24,861 nt of DNA. Origin: Prolixibacteraceae bacterium (GTDB lineage: Bacteria > Bacteroidota > Bacteroidia > Bacteroidales > Prolixibacteraceae). Within the stretch, counting starts at the first letter, position 1; the number at the start of each line of letters is the position of its first letter. The stretch is taken from NCBI GenBank assembly GCA_023229575.1, contig JALNYZ010000047.1, positions 1 through 24,861 on the forward strand, in the 5' to 3' direction. The notes under the pieces were generated by a model. That model had not been told where the DNA came from. It did no database searches and saw only the letters and a list, made by a program, of their open reading frames with translations. A program made the translations under genes and the position numbers. Shown one piece after another: positions 1 to 8,062 of the stretch.

Positions 1-248
1 TCCGTCGTGAGCGCCGTATTGAACTGTGTAATGAAGGCTTTAGGTGGGACGATTTAATGCGTTGGAAAGCGGGAAAACTTCTTGAAAATCCCAAAGTTGT
101 TGTGGGGGCACGAGATCCCAAAACAGGTCAGTACCGTGTTTTGTATCCTGGCTTCACACGAAAATGGGACGATAAGCTTTATCTGCACCCCATTCCTACC
201 CAGGAGATTACACTAAACCCGAATTTAAAACAAAACCCGGGTTGGTAG
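1..248 (+). CDS. SusD/RagB-family outer-membrane glycan-binding lipoprotein, C-terminal fragment
   Basis: This is the 3' end of a gene that begins before the window; the open frame runs from base 3 to the TAG at 246-248. The fragment reads RRERRIELCNEGFRWDDLMRW near its start, the characteristic C-terminal motif of SusD/RagB proteins (arginine-rich helix followed by a W-D-x-x-R-W segment). It ends in NPGW, and the complete SusD at 23010-24782 also ends in NPGW. Family members are surface lipoproteins that cap the SusC TonB-dependent transporter and bind oligosaccharides. The gene sits just upstream of the glycosidase operon at 447-11302, so it probably belongs to the same utilisation locus, although a strong terminator separates them. 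The family call is secure; the ligand is unknown. Confidence 0.9.
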   Translation, partial: RRERRIELCNEGFRWDDLMRWKAGKLLENPKVVVGARDPKTGQYRVLYPGFTRKWDDKLYLHPIPTQEITLNPNLKQNPGW

Positions 249-295
249 AAACAAAAAGATGGGCTTAAGAGGAACTTAAGCCCACCTTTTTGTTT
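249..295 (+). terminator. Strong intrinsic (probably bidirectional) terminator after susD-like gene
   Basis: An almost perfect inverted repeat starts at the base after the stop codon. The left arm is 249-258 (AAACAAAAAG) plus 260-269 (TGGGCTTAAG), the loop is AGGAA at 270-274, and the right arm is 275-284 plus 286-295 (CTTTTTGTTT). That gives 20 pairs with a single A/C mismatch (259/285). The right arm contains a T-run and the left arm an A-run, so it can terminate on either strand. It should isolate the upstream SusC/D transcript from the glycosidase operon. Confidence 0.88.
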
Positions 296-446
296 AAGGT
301 AAATGGCCAGCAGCAAACTTGAATTCCCATCCTGGAATAAGTAAATACATGAAAGTGGTATATGTGTAACAATACCTTTTCTCGTCTTAATTCCGGGACT
401 GGGATTATTAACTTTTTTTTAGCCGGGATTGCCGGTCTCTTAAACT

Positions 447-3188
447 ATGAAAAAAATATTTAAATTATTTGCAATTGCATTTCTTTTTACTGTTCAGGTA
501 GCCAATGTACAGGGCCAGGTGATCGACCTGTCAGGCAAGTGGGGATTTCAACTCGATCCTACTGATTTTGAGACTGCTTTTGCCAATAGCGGTGCACAAA
601 AGGATCTTCTAATCGACAACGTATTACTTCCCGGTACCACGGATTCGAATAAAAAGGGTGTTTTGAACACCAATAAACCGATAACCCGTTTGTCGAGATA
701 TTACGAGTATGTTGGCCCGGCCTGGTATCAGAGGGATATTGTGGTCCCTCCGGAATGGGAAGGAAAATCCATTCAGCTTTTTTTCGAAAGAATACTTTGG
801 ATCAGTACTTTGTATGTGGACGGAAAATCAATAGCGACTGAGCAAAGCTTCAGTACCCCCCATACTTATGATTTAACCAAAGTACTTAAGCCTGGAAAGC
901 ACAGGATCACTATCCGTGTGGATAACCGGGTGGATGCCCAATTTGGAACTTGGAGTCACGCTTTTTCAGAATTCACCCAAACCTGCTGGAATGGAATTGT
1001 CGGCAAGATGGAACTTCGTGTCTTTAATCAGATAAATATTAAAGATATACAGGTCTATCCTGACGTAAATAAGAAAAATGCGAAAGTCGTTTGTAATATA
1101 GAAAACCTGACTGGTCACGAGGTTAACGGAACCATCCATCTCTCTGCCTCAAGCACGAATGTTGCAAAGTCACATCAGGTTCCGGGAAAAGTGGTACAAT
1201 TTTCAGGATCTGGCAATGAAATTAAAGTAGAAACATTGTTGGAAATGGGCAATGAATTTCAACTCTGGGATGAATTCTCTCCAAATTTGTACAATCTGAA
1301 AGCTGTCGTTTCAGCAAAAACAGGCACAGCCGAAGGGAGTGATACAAAAAATGTCATTTTTGGCATGCGCAACATCTCCACGGAAGGGGCCCAACTCACG
1401 TTGAACAATCGTAAACTTTTTCTGCGCGGGACTCTGGAATGCGGAATTTTCCCGTTGACCGGACATACCGATATGACAGTTGATGGATGGCTAAGGATAT
1501 GTAAGATTGTAAAAGAATACGGATTGAACCACATTCGTTTTCATACGTGGTGCCCCCCTGAAGCGGCTTTTATAGCTGCAGACCAAGTGGGCATCATGCT
1601 ACAAGTGGAACTGCCCTTTTGGTGTGATGCCAATAAAGAGACCGATCCAACAACTGTTTTTTTTCACAAAGAGTTGGGACGGATTTTGGACAGTTACGGC
1701 AATCACCCATCCTTTATACTTCTTGTAATGGGCAATGAACTGGGAGGTAATTGGGATATCAAGGCCTCCCTGGTAAAATTTGGAAAAGAGAAAGATCCAC
1801 GCCACCTGTACAGCGGATCAACAGCGCGGAAGATACTTCCTGAAGATCAGTTTCATATTGCCTATAAAAACGAGGAAGGTATTATGTTTACCTATGGGGA
1901 TCATGGACCGGAAACCGATTACGATTTGAGTAAAGTTTATAGTCTCTTGAAGATCCCGGGAGTAGCGCACGAATGTGGTCAACGTAGTGTTTACCCGAAC
2001 TTTGATGAAATTAAGAAATATACGGGATTGTTATACCCACGTAATTTTGAAGTGTTCCGCGACACATTGATTAAACATGGGATGTTGGACCAGGCAAATG
2101 ACTTCTTTAATGTCTCTGGGAATATGACAGTATTTCTCTACAAAGAGAGTATCGAAGCGCTGCTCCGCACCCAAAATTGCGGTGGTTTCCAAATGTTGGA
2201 CCTGCATGATTTTCCCGGACAGGGTACTGCGCTGGTAGGTATCCTCGATCCATTCTGGGATTCCAAAGGATTTATAACTCCGGAAAAATTTCGTGAATTT
2301 TGCAATCCGACGGTTCCGCTGCTGCGTTTTCAAAAGCGCGAATACTTTAGTACCGATATCTTCACCGCCTCTGCCCAACTTTATCATTACGGCAATAAAC
2401 CATTGAAAAATATGGAACCAGGTTGGGATATTAAAACCACCGATCACAAAACTGTTGCATCCGGTAAATTCAAAAAACAGAACATAGGGGTATCAACCCT
2501 TACCACGCTTGGCGATATTAAGGCATCTTTGTCCAAAATAGTATCTGCCCAAAAGCTTTTTGTAACTGTGCGTGTTGGCAAAGCGATTAAAAATGAATGG
2601 GAAATATGGGTTTATCCCAAAACCCCTGTGGTTGAGGAGAAGGATTACATCATTGCCCGGACCATGGATGAACCAACCATTACAGCCTTAAAAAACGGTA
2701 AAAATGTATTAATGCTTCCGGATATCAGTAAATTGACAGGTGATAGATGTGCATTCCAAAATCAATTCTGGAATCCTATTATGTTCCGTCGTGGACCACT
2801 GACGATGGGAACGCTGGTAAAAAACCAACACCCTGTATATCAATATTTTCCAACCGAATTTTATACCAACTGGCAATGGTATAATATTATCAGTAATGCA
2901 GTTATGATGAACCTGGAAGGGACCCCGGCAGGTTACCGTCCGCTGCTGCAACCCATCGATACCTACGACCGGTGCCTGAAGAAAGGTATTATTTTTGAAG
3001 CCCGTGTTGAGAAGGGCAAACTATTGATGGCATGCATTGATTTTGAAAAGGACATTGCAAATCGCCCGGCATCGCAGCAACTCTTGTACAGCCTTAAACA
3101 GTATGTATCAGGAACCGATTTTAAACCGGAGCAATCACTTCCTGTTGATTTATTTGTCAAGATGTTCAAATTACCCCCTAATAAATAG
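447..3188 (+). CDS. Exported glycoside hydrolase family 2 enzyme (beta-galactosidase/glucuronidase/mannosidase superfamily)
   Basis: A 913-residue retaining exo-glycosidase predicted to act in the periplasm or at the surface. Residues 1-23 form a signal peptide (MKK, hydrophobic core, cleavage near VQG-Q). Next come an N-terminal jelly-roll sugar-binding domain (about 27-190, with LSGKWGFQLD and the WYQRDIVVP strand), an immunoglobulin-like domain (about 195-310), a TIM barrel (about 312-600) and a C-terminal region of about 300 residues. The acid/base is E431 in MGNELGG. The likely nucleophile is E509 in AHECGQ, 78 residues later; the surrounding residues differ from the EFG common in GH2. 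RFHTWCPPEAAF before the active site also supports GH2. First gene of a four-gene operon, 8 bp before the GH20 gene. I chose the ATG at 447 because it opens the signal peptide. Substrate cannot be fixed from sequence. Confidence 0.88.
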   Translation: MKKIFKLFAIAFLFTVQVANVQGQVIDLSGKWGFQLDPTDFETAFANSGAQKDLLIDNVLLPGTTDSNKKGVLNTNKPITRLSRYYEYVGPAWYQRDIVVPPEWEGKSIQLFFERILWISTLYVDGKSIATEQSFSTPHTYDLTKVLKPGKHRITIRVDNRVDAQFGTWSHAFSEFTQTCWNGIVGKMELRVFNQINIKDIQVYPDVNKKNAKVVCNIENLTGHEVNGTIHLSASSTNVAKSHQVPGKVVQFSGSGNEIKVETLLEMGNEFQLWDEFSPNLYNLKAVVSAKTGTAEGSDTKNVIFGMRNISTEGAQLTLNNRKLFLRGTLECGIFPLTGHTDMTVDGWLRICKIVKEYGLNHIRFHTWCPPEAAFIAADQVGIMLQVELPFWCDANKETDPTTVFFHKELGRILDSYGNHPSFILLVMGNELGGNWDIKASLVKFGKEKDPRHLYSGSTARKILPEDQFHIAYKNEEGIMFTYGDHGPETDYDLSKVYSLLKIPGVAHECGQRSVYPNFDEIKKYTGLLYPRNFEVFRDTLIKHGMLDQANDFFNVSGNMTVFLYKESIEALLRTQNCGGFQMLDLHDFPGQGTALVGILDPFWDSKGFITPEKFREFCNPTVPLLRFQKREYFSTDIFTASAQLYHYGNKPLKNMEPGWDIKTTDHKTVASGKFKKQNIGVSTLTTLGDIKASLSKIVSAQKLFVTVRVGKAIKNEWEIWVYPKTPVVEEKDYIIARTMDEPTITALKNGKNVLMLPDISKLTGDRCAFQNQFWNPIMFRRGPLTMGTLVKNQHPVYQYFPTEFYTNWQWYNIISNAVMMNLEGTPAGYRPLLQPIDTYDRCLKKGIIFEARVEKGKLLMACIDFEKDIANRPASQQLLYSLKQYVSGTDFKPEQSLPVDLFVKMFKLPPNK

Positions 3189-3196
3189 ATGAAAAT

Positions 3197-4777
3197 ATGA
3201 AAATACGTGTGTTCGTATCCTTACTGATTCTATTGTTTTCCATATTAAATGAACCTGTCTTTGCAGGAGAGGTTCAAAAAGGGATATCAATTGTTCCAAT
3301 GCCCCAGGAATTATCAATCCTAAATGGGACGTTTGAGCTGACTGGTAAGACTTCTATTAAAGTAGGTCATGATTTAATTGCAAAGGCAGAACAGTTAAGG
3401 GCCTATCTTTCGCCGGCTTCAGGGTACTTGCTCCCAATAAATAAGAAAATTGCCGGAGGAAATTTAATCGAACTGAAATTATTGGTTGAATTGTCTTCCC
3501 TTGGAGAAGAGGGCTATAAGTTAAATATCTCAAATAAGAATGTACTGATAACAGCTTACAAACCGAAAGGGATATTCTGGGGAATCCAATCATTGCGCCA
3601 GTTGTTTCCAAATGAAATATTGAGGGAAGCACAAGTTGATGGGGTCAAATGGATTCTTCCCTGTGTGAACATAACAGACAAACCACGCTTCAGTTGGAGA
3701 GGTTTGATGATTGACTACAGCCGTACATTCTGGAACAAAAGCCATAGTAAAAAGTACATTGATGCCATGGCATACTATAAAATGAATAAACTTCAGATGC
3801 ACCTGACCGATGACCAGGGATGGCGCCTTCAGATTGACAAGTATCCTGAATTGACCGAAAAAGCTTCGAAATTTGATACTATCTATCATGAACCCAAAGA
3901 AAGGGAGGGGTTTTATACAAAAGATGATATTCGTGAACTTGTCCGGTATGCAGCCGCAAGAAATATTGACATTGTCCCTGAGATCGAAATCCCTGGTCAT
4001 TCATCGGAAGTTCAGTACGTCTTCCCAGGATTATCTTGTATTGATGATACAATAGTAATTCATCCTGATGGCTATGGATATAAGGTCAATACAAGAGAGC
4101 TTTGTGTTGGAAAAGAAGCGACATTTGAATTCTTTAAAAACGTGCTGTCTGAAGTCATTGAACTGTTCCCGTCCCGGTATATCCATACCGGAGGTGATGA
4201 GTGTTCGAAAGAAAGATGGAAAAAATGCCCCTTTGACCAGAAAAGGATGAAAGATGAAGGATTGAAGGATGAGAACGAACTTCAAAGCTGGTTTGTAAGA
4301 AGGATAGAAAAATTTGTGAACAGTAAAGGCAGAAAGCTTATTGGTTGGGATGAAATCTCACAGGGAGGGCTTAGCAAATCGGCAACAGTGATGTATTGGC
4401 GCACCGGAAATGAAGCCATCGTTTTGGGAGCCGTAAAGCAGGGGAACGATGTTGTGATGAACCCGACTTCGCATTTTTATTTTGATTATCCGTATGAAAC
4501 TATACCTACCCAAAAGGTGTACTCGTACGAACCATTTTCCGATAAGCTTAAGGATGTTAATCCGGAACATATTTTAGGAGTGCAGTCCTGCTTTTGGTCG
4601 CATATTGACCGGACAGAACCAAGGATGGACCGCCAGGTCTTTCCCCGCATCATTGCATTGGCCGAGGTAGGGTGGACGGAAAGTCAAAACAGGAACTGGG
4701 ACAATTTCAGTTTAAGGCTTAACCATCAGTACAAATCATTGGATATGATGGATATTTACTACATGGAGAATAAATAA
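3197..4777 (+). CDS. Exported beta-N-acetylhexosaminidase, glycoside hydrolase family 20
   Basis: A 526-residue GH20 enzyme that removes terminal beta-linked GlcNAc or GalNAc by substrate-assisted catalysis. It has an N-terminal signal peptide (about residues 1-23, cleavage near VFA-G), then a GH20b alpha/beta domain (about 28-155) and the (beta/alpha)8 catalytic domain (about 165-500). Diagnostic motifs include GLMIDYSRTFW, MHLTDDQGWRLQIDKYPELT and PEIEIPGHS. The catalytic pair is D334-E335 in HTGGDECSKERW: the Asp orients the substrate acetamido group and the Glu is the general acid/base. Length is normal for the bacterial family, with no appended binding module. It lies 8 bp after the GH2 gene and 29 bp before the next GH2, so it is co-transcribed. 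Its presence suggests the target glycan carries terminal beta-HexNAc residues. All key residues are intact. Confidence 0.95.
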   Translation: MKIRVFVSLLILLFSILNEPVFAGEVQKGISIVPMPQELSILNGTFELTGKTSIKVGHDLIAKAEQLRAYLSPASGYLLPINKKIAGGNLIELKLLVELSSLGEEGYKLNISNKNVLITAYKPKGIFWGIQSLRQLFPNEILREAQVDGVKWILPCVNITDKPRFSWRGLMIDYSRTFWNKSHSKKYIDAMAYYKMNKLQMHLTDDQGWRLQIDKYPELTEKASKFDTIYHEPKEREGFYTKDDIRELVRYAAARNIDIVPEIEIPGHSSEVQYVFPGLSCIDDTIVIHPDGYGYKVNTRELCVGKEATFEFFKNVLSEVIELFPSRYIHTGGDECSKERWKKCPFDQKRMKDEGLKDENELQSWFVRRIEKFVNSKGRKLIGWDEISQGGLSKSATVMYWRTGNEAIVLGAVKQGNDVVMNPTSHFYFDYPYETIPTQKVYSYEPFSDKLKDVNPEHILGVQSCFWSHIDRTEPRMDRQVFPRIIALAEVGWTESQNRNWDNFSLRLNHQYKSLDMMDIYYMENK

Positions 4778-4806
4778 TACCAAAGTGAACCTTAAAATTA
4801 TAAAAA

Positions 4807-7800
4807 ATGAAAAAGCTTTTGATCCAATTAGCAATTCTAACACTCCTTCTGTCACAAGGTTTTGCTGCTGAGCGTATTAAATTAACCGATGGAAAGTTTG
4901 GCAAAACTTTTACTTATCTAAAAGACCCTGCTCATTGGATTGCTGCCAAAGCCTTGAAAGAGTACCAAAAATTTCCAGTAACAGTTGAATGCTGGATGAA
5001 ATCAGAACTCGGTGATGAAACCAATGTGATTTTATCCTTGGGACCCCGCGAATATACCAGCCATTGGGAGGTTCAAAATACCTTACCATGGAGGGGCGGT
5101 TTCGGCGCTTACATGCCCGGATATTCCCCAAACAGGTTTTTTACCGAAATAGACAATACTCCACCTCAATGGCATTATTGCGTTGCAATTTTTACCGGAT
5201 CCAAAGTTAAAATCTACAAAGACGGTATTGAAAAAGTAAATGTTGAAATATCAGCGCTCAATCAAGGAAAAACCATCCAGGTACATTTGCCTGGTAAATT
5301 ACCGGATGATGCAAAATTATTTTTCGGGACAAATATGGTCAATATTCTCAATGTCCATCTTTCAAAAGGTTTGTTTGATGAAATCCGGATATCAGATATT
5401 GAACGTAAAATAGATGGGATACCGCAGGAACCATTTAAAAATGACGAACATACCATCGGATTGTGGCATTTTGATGAGCTGGACCCCGCAAATGGGTTCA
5501 CAGACTTTTCATCCAAAATGAACCATGCAGAAATTGTAGCAATACCAAAAACATCGCTCGACGAGATTGACAGGAAATCTTATGCCCCATCTTCTATTCC
5601 CATGCAAACCCCTTTCAAAGAGATTAAGGTTAAACCGGGAGTTATTGAATTGCCCAAAACCGCACCTTTATTTTCCCTGGACGGTACCTGGGAATTGGCG
5701 GAAGAGGGAATGGATGATACCAGGCTTGCCAAACCTTGGATTGATGCTATTCCGGCCGAAGTGCCGGGGAGTGTTCATAACGCCCTTTTTCATGCCGGAT
5801 TGTTGCCTGATCCCACAGTAGGGAAGAATATGATGCTTGCCAGGGACAAAAGCTACAAAGACCACTGGTATAGAAAACAGTTTTTACGCCCCACAGGTAT
5901 ATCATCCCCGGTACTTAAGATAGATGGCGTTTGTGAAACTTATTCAGTTTGGATGAACGGACAATTTGTGGGAGACCATAAAGGTAAATATATTCCCCGC
6001 ACATTCGATGTCTCTAAAATGTTGAAGGATACCAATACTGTTATCATTAAAGTGAATAAGATAAACAGGAAATTAACTTATTACGGTTCGTATTGGGCCG
6101 ATGGGGGCACACCCGAAGATATCAACGTGCAAGCCACAATGGGATGGCATTATGCCAACATGCCCTTGCATGGAATCTGGAAGTCTGTGTCCATTGAAGA
6201 AAACCCCGCGGTTAAAGTTTTAAATCCTTTTGTAACAACCGAAAATGCGGGCAGTGGCACCATTCATCTGTTGTTCGACATCCAATCGGTTGAGAAGGGA
6301 GGCAAAGGAAAAATAATAGGGGAATTTACACCGGAGAATTTCACGGGAAAACCATGCTATTTTACTGAACCTGTGGAATTGAACGGTACTGAAAATCATT
6401 TTCACTATAGGATGAAAGTGCCCGATCCCCAATTGTGGTGGCCGGTAGATATGGGAAAACCCAATTTATATCGTTTGAAAATTGCATTTATTTCGGAAAA
6501 TGGTACCGCTGATGAAAAAGAGACCACATTTGGTATCCGGACCATAGAAAACAAACCCTTACCAGGCGGTCCGTATGCTTACAAGTACAACTGGCAATTC
6601 GTGATAAACGGCAAACCCATGTTCTTAAAAGGCGTCAATTGGACTCCCATTGATGCCTATTTGGATCTGAGAAAAGAGAGATATGAGCGCTTTATTCAAC
6701 TGGCAAAAGACCAGCATATACAGATTTTCAGGTCGTGGGGAATTGGTATTGCCGAAGTTGAAGCCTTTTATGACCTCTGCGACCGCTATGGGATCATGGT
6801 TTACCAGGAATTTGAGTATGGCCCATATGACATTGATTTGCAGAGCATGACATCATTTATCCTGCAGAGGCGCAATCATCCATCCCTTGCTATGTATAGC
6901 GGAGGCAATGAAATAGAGATCCCGTATAACGAACATATTCAGTTGATGGGGCGATTGGCACTGGAACTGGACGGTACCCGCACTGTTCACCGAACAGATC
7001 CGTGGGGCGGGAGCTTCCATCAATGGAATTTTTACTGGGAAAATGCACCATATGAATTTAATTTAAAATCGACAGCGCCGTTTATGGGTGAATTTGGTTT
7101 CACCTCCCAGCCAAATATCGAGTCGGTATTAAAATACCTGCCCGAAAAGGAAAAAACATTGTGGCCAGCTCCGGATAAAGGCAGTTTTGCCTTTCATGCC
7201 CCTGCTTTTAACCGCGATTCGGAATATGGCAGGGACATGAGCCATATGACATTCTATGCCAAACAACTGATGTCGTTAAACACCATGGCAGATTTTATTA
7301 CAGGTACCCAAATGGCCCACTCAACAGGCTTGCGAATAATGGCAGAACAATTCCGTTCGCAATGGCCTGAGAGAACCGGTATTTGTTATTATAAATTCAA
7401 TGAATTTGTTCCGGGCGCATCCTATTCTTCCGTTGATTATTACGGCGTTCCCAAGATGGTCCATTATTTTATGATGGATGCGTACGAACCACTTCATGCC
7501 TGCGCAATTGTTGATACGCTAAATTTCTTTGGCAATGGATGCTCACCCAGAATTTATATTTTGGATGATAACAATGCATTGGCAAAATCAAAATGGGAGG
7601 TACGGGCACGGGCTTTCGATTCAAACCTTAAACAGATTGCCCAAAAAGCATTTAAAAGGAATAAACCGATTAACAAGACAGAATATTTGGGCGATCTGAC
7701 GCTTACCCCACAGCAAACCCAAACCGCTCCTTTGCTTATCGTAACCGAAGTCTATAAAAACGGTGATCTATCCGACAGGACCTTCTATTGGATGAATTTT

Positions 7801-8046
7801 CTGGCAAAACCAGGTTGTTTAATGGAGTTGCCAAAGACAAAACTGTCGCTGAGTTTTGAAGGTAATGTGGCTGTAATACAGAATATTGGTGATGTGCCTG
7901 CAGTGGGTGTCAACTTTGATTGTCCCGAGATCTCTGATAAATTCCGTGCCGAACACAGTTATTTCTGGCTCGATCCGAAGGAGACAAGACGGGTTAATGT
8001 CAATCTCAATGAAGGTGTTAAAATAAAGGCATGGAATTCAAACTAA
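4807..8046 (+). CDS. LamG-domain GH2 beta-mannosidase-like exo-glycosidase, tandem copy 1
   Basis: A 1079-residue exported enzyme. A signal peptide (1-20, cleavage near GFA-A) precedes a concanavalin/LamG-like module (about 22-265; CVAIFTGSKVKIYKDG and the closing IGLWHFDE strand). After it comes a GH2 core: sugar-binding domain (about 285-465, SLDGTWELAEEG and AEVPGSVHNALF), Ig-like domain (about 465-590), TIM barrel (about 600-890) and a C-terminal beta domain. The acid/base is E702 in GGNEIE and the nucleophile E762 in GEFGFTS, both intact. The VPGSVH and LLPDP segments resemble beta-mannosidases and exo-glucosaminidases more than LacZ, so beta-mannosidase-like is the best guess, not a proven specificity. 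It is followed after 16 bp by a paralogue of identical length. The N-terminal LamG module is an uncommon addition to GH2 and may bind the glycan. Confidence 0.85.
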   Translation: MKKLLIQLAILTLLLSQGFAAERIKLTDGKFGKTFTYLKDPAHWIAAKALKEYQKFPVTVECWMKSELGDETNVILSLGPREYTSHWEVQNTLPWRGGFGAYMPGYSPNRFFTEIDNTPPQWHYCVAIFTGSKVKIYKDGIEKVNVEISALNQGKTIQVHLPGKLPDDAKLFFGTNMVNILNVHLSKGLFDEIRISDIERKIDGIPQEPFKNDEHTIGLWHFDELDPANGFTDFSSKMNHAEIVAIPKTSLDEIDRKSYAPSSIPMQTPFKEIKVKPGVIELPKTAPLFSLDGTWELAEEGMDDTRLAKPWIDAIPAEVPGSVHNALFHAGLLPDPTVGKNMMLARDKSYKDHWYRKQFLRPTGISSPVLKIDGVCETYSVWMNGQFVGDHKGKYIPRTFDVSKMLKDTNTVIIKVNKINRKLTYYGSYWADGGTPEDINVQATMGWHYANMPLHGIWKSVSIEENPAVKVLNPFVTTENAGSGTIHLLFDIQSVEKGGKGKIIGEFTPENFTGKPCYFTEPVELNGTENHFHYRMKVPDPQLWWPVDMGKPNLYRLKIAFISENGTADEKETTFGIRTIENKPLPGGPYAYKYNWQFVINGKPMFLKGVNWTPIDAYLDLRKERYERFIQLAKDQHIQIFRSWGIGIAEVEAFYDLCDRYGIMVYQEFEYGPYDIDLQSMTSFILQRRNHPSLAMYSGGNEIEIPYNEHIQLMGRLALELDGTRTVHRTDPWGGSFHQWNFYWENAPYEFNLKSTAPFMGEFGFTSQPNIESVLKYLPEKEKTLWPAPDKGSFAFHAPAFNRDSEYGRDMSHMTFYAKQLMSLNTMADFITGTQMAHSTGLRIMAEQFRSQWPERTGICYYKFNEFVPGASYSSVDYYGVPKMVHYFMMDAYEPLHACAIVDTLNFFGNGCSPRIYILDDNNALAKSKWEVRARAFDSNLKQIAQKAFKRNKPINKTEYLGDLTLTPQQTQTAPLLIVTEVYKNGDLSDRTFYWMNFLAKPGCLMELPKTKLSLSFEGNVAVIQNIGDVPAVGVNFDCPEISDKFRAEHSYFWLDPKETRRVNVNLNEGVKIKAWNSN

Positions 8047-8062
8047 ACAGTCTAAGATAAAA

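Noticed and set aside
373..380. TACCTTTT, a near match to the TAnnTTTG promoter element before the first GH2 gene.
   Set aside because: The last base is wrong and no TTTG-like -33 element lies at the right distance, so I did not annotate a promoter.
433..444. 12-mer CGGTCTCTTAAA shared with 18316-18327, both upstream of genes (GH2 and fecR).
   Set aside because: A handful of 12-mer matches is expected by chance in a window of this size, and the positions relative to the starts differ.
2031..2447. Minus-strand open frame of 138 codons inside the first GH2 gene.
   Set aside because: It lies wholly within a well-supported gene, has no recognisable domain, and is a shadow frame of the coding strand. 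The same applies to 3590-4000, 9881-10276, 18985-19365 and 23124-23501.
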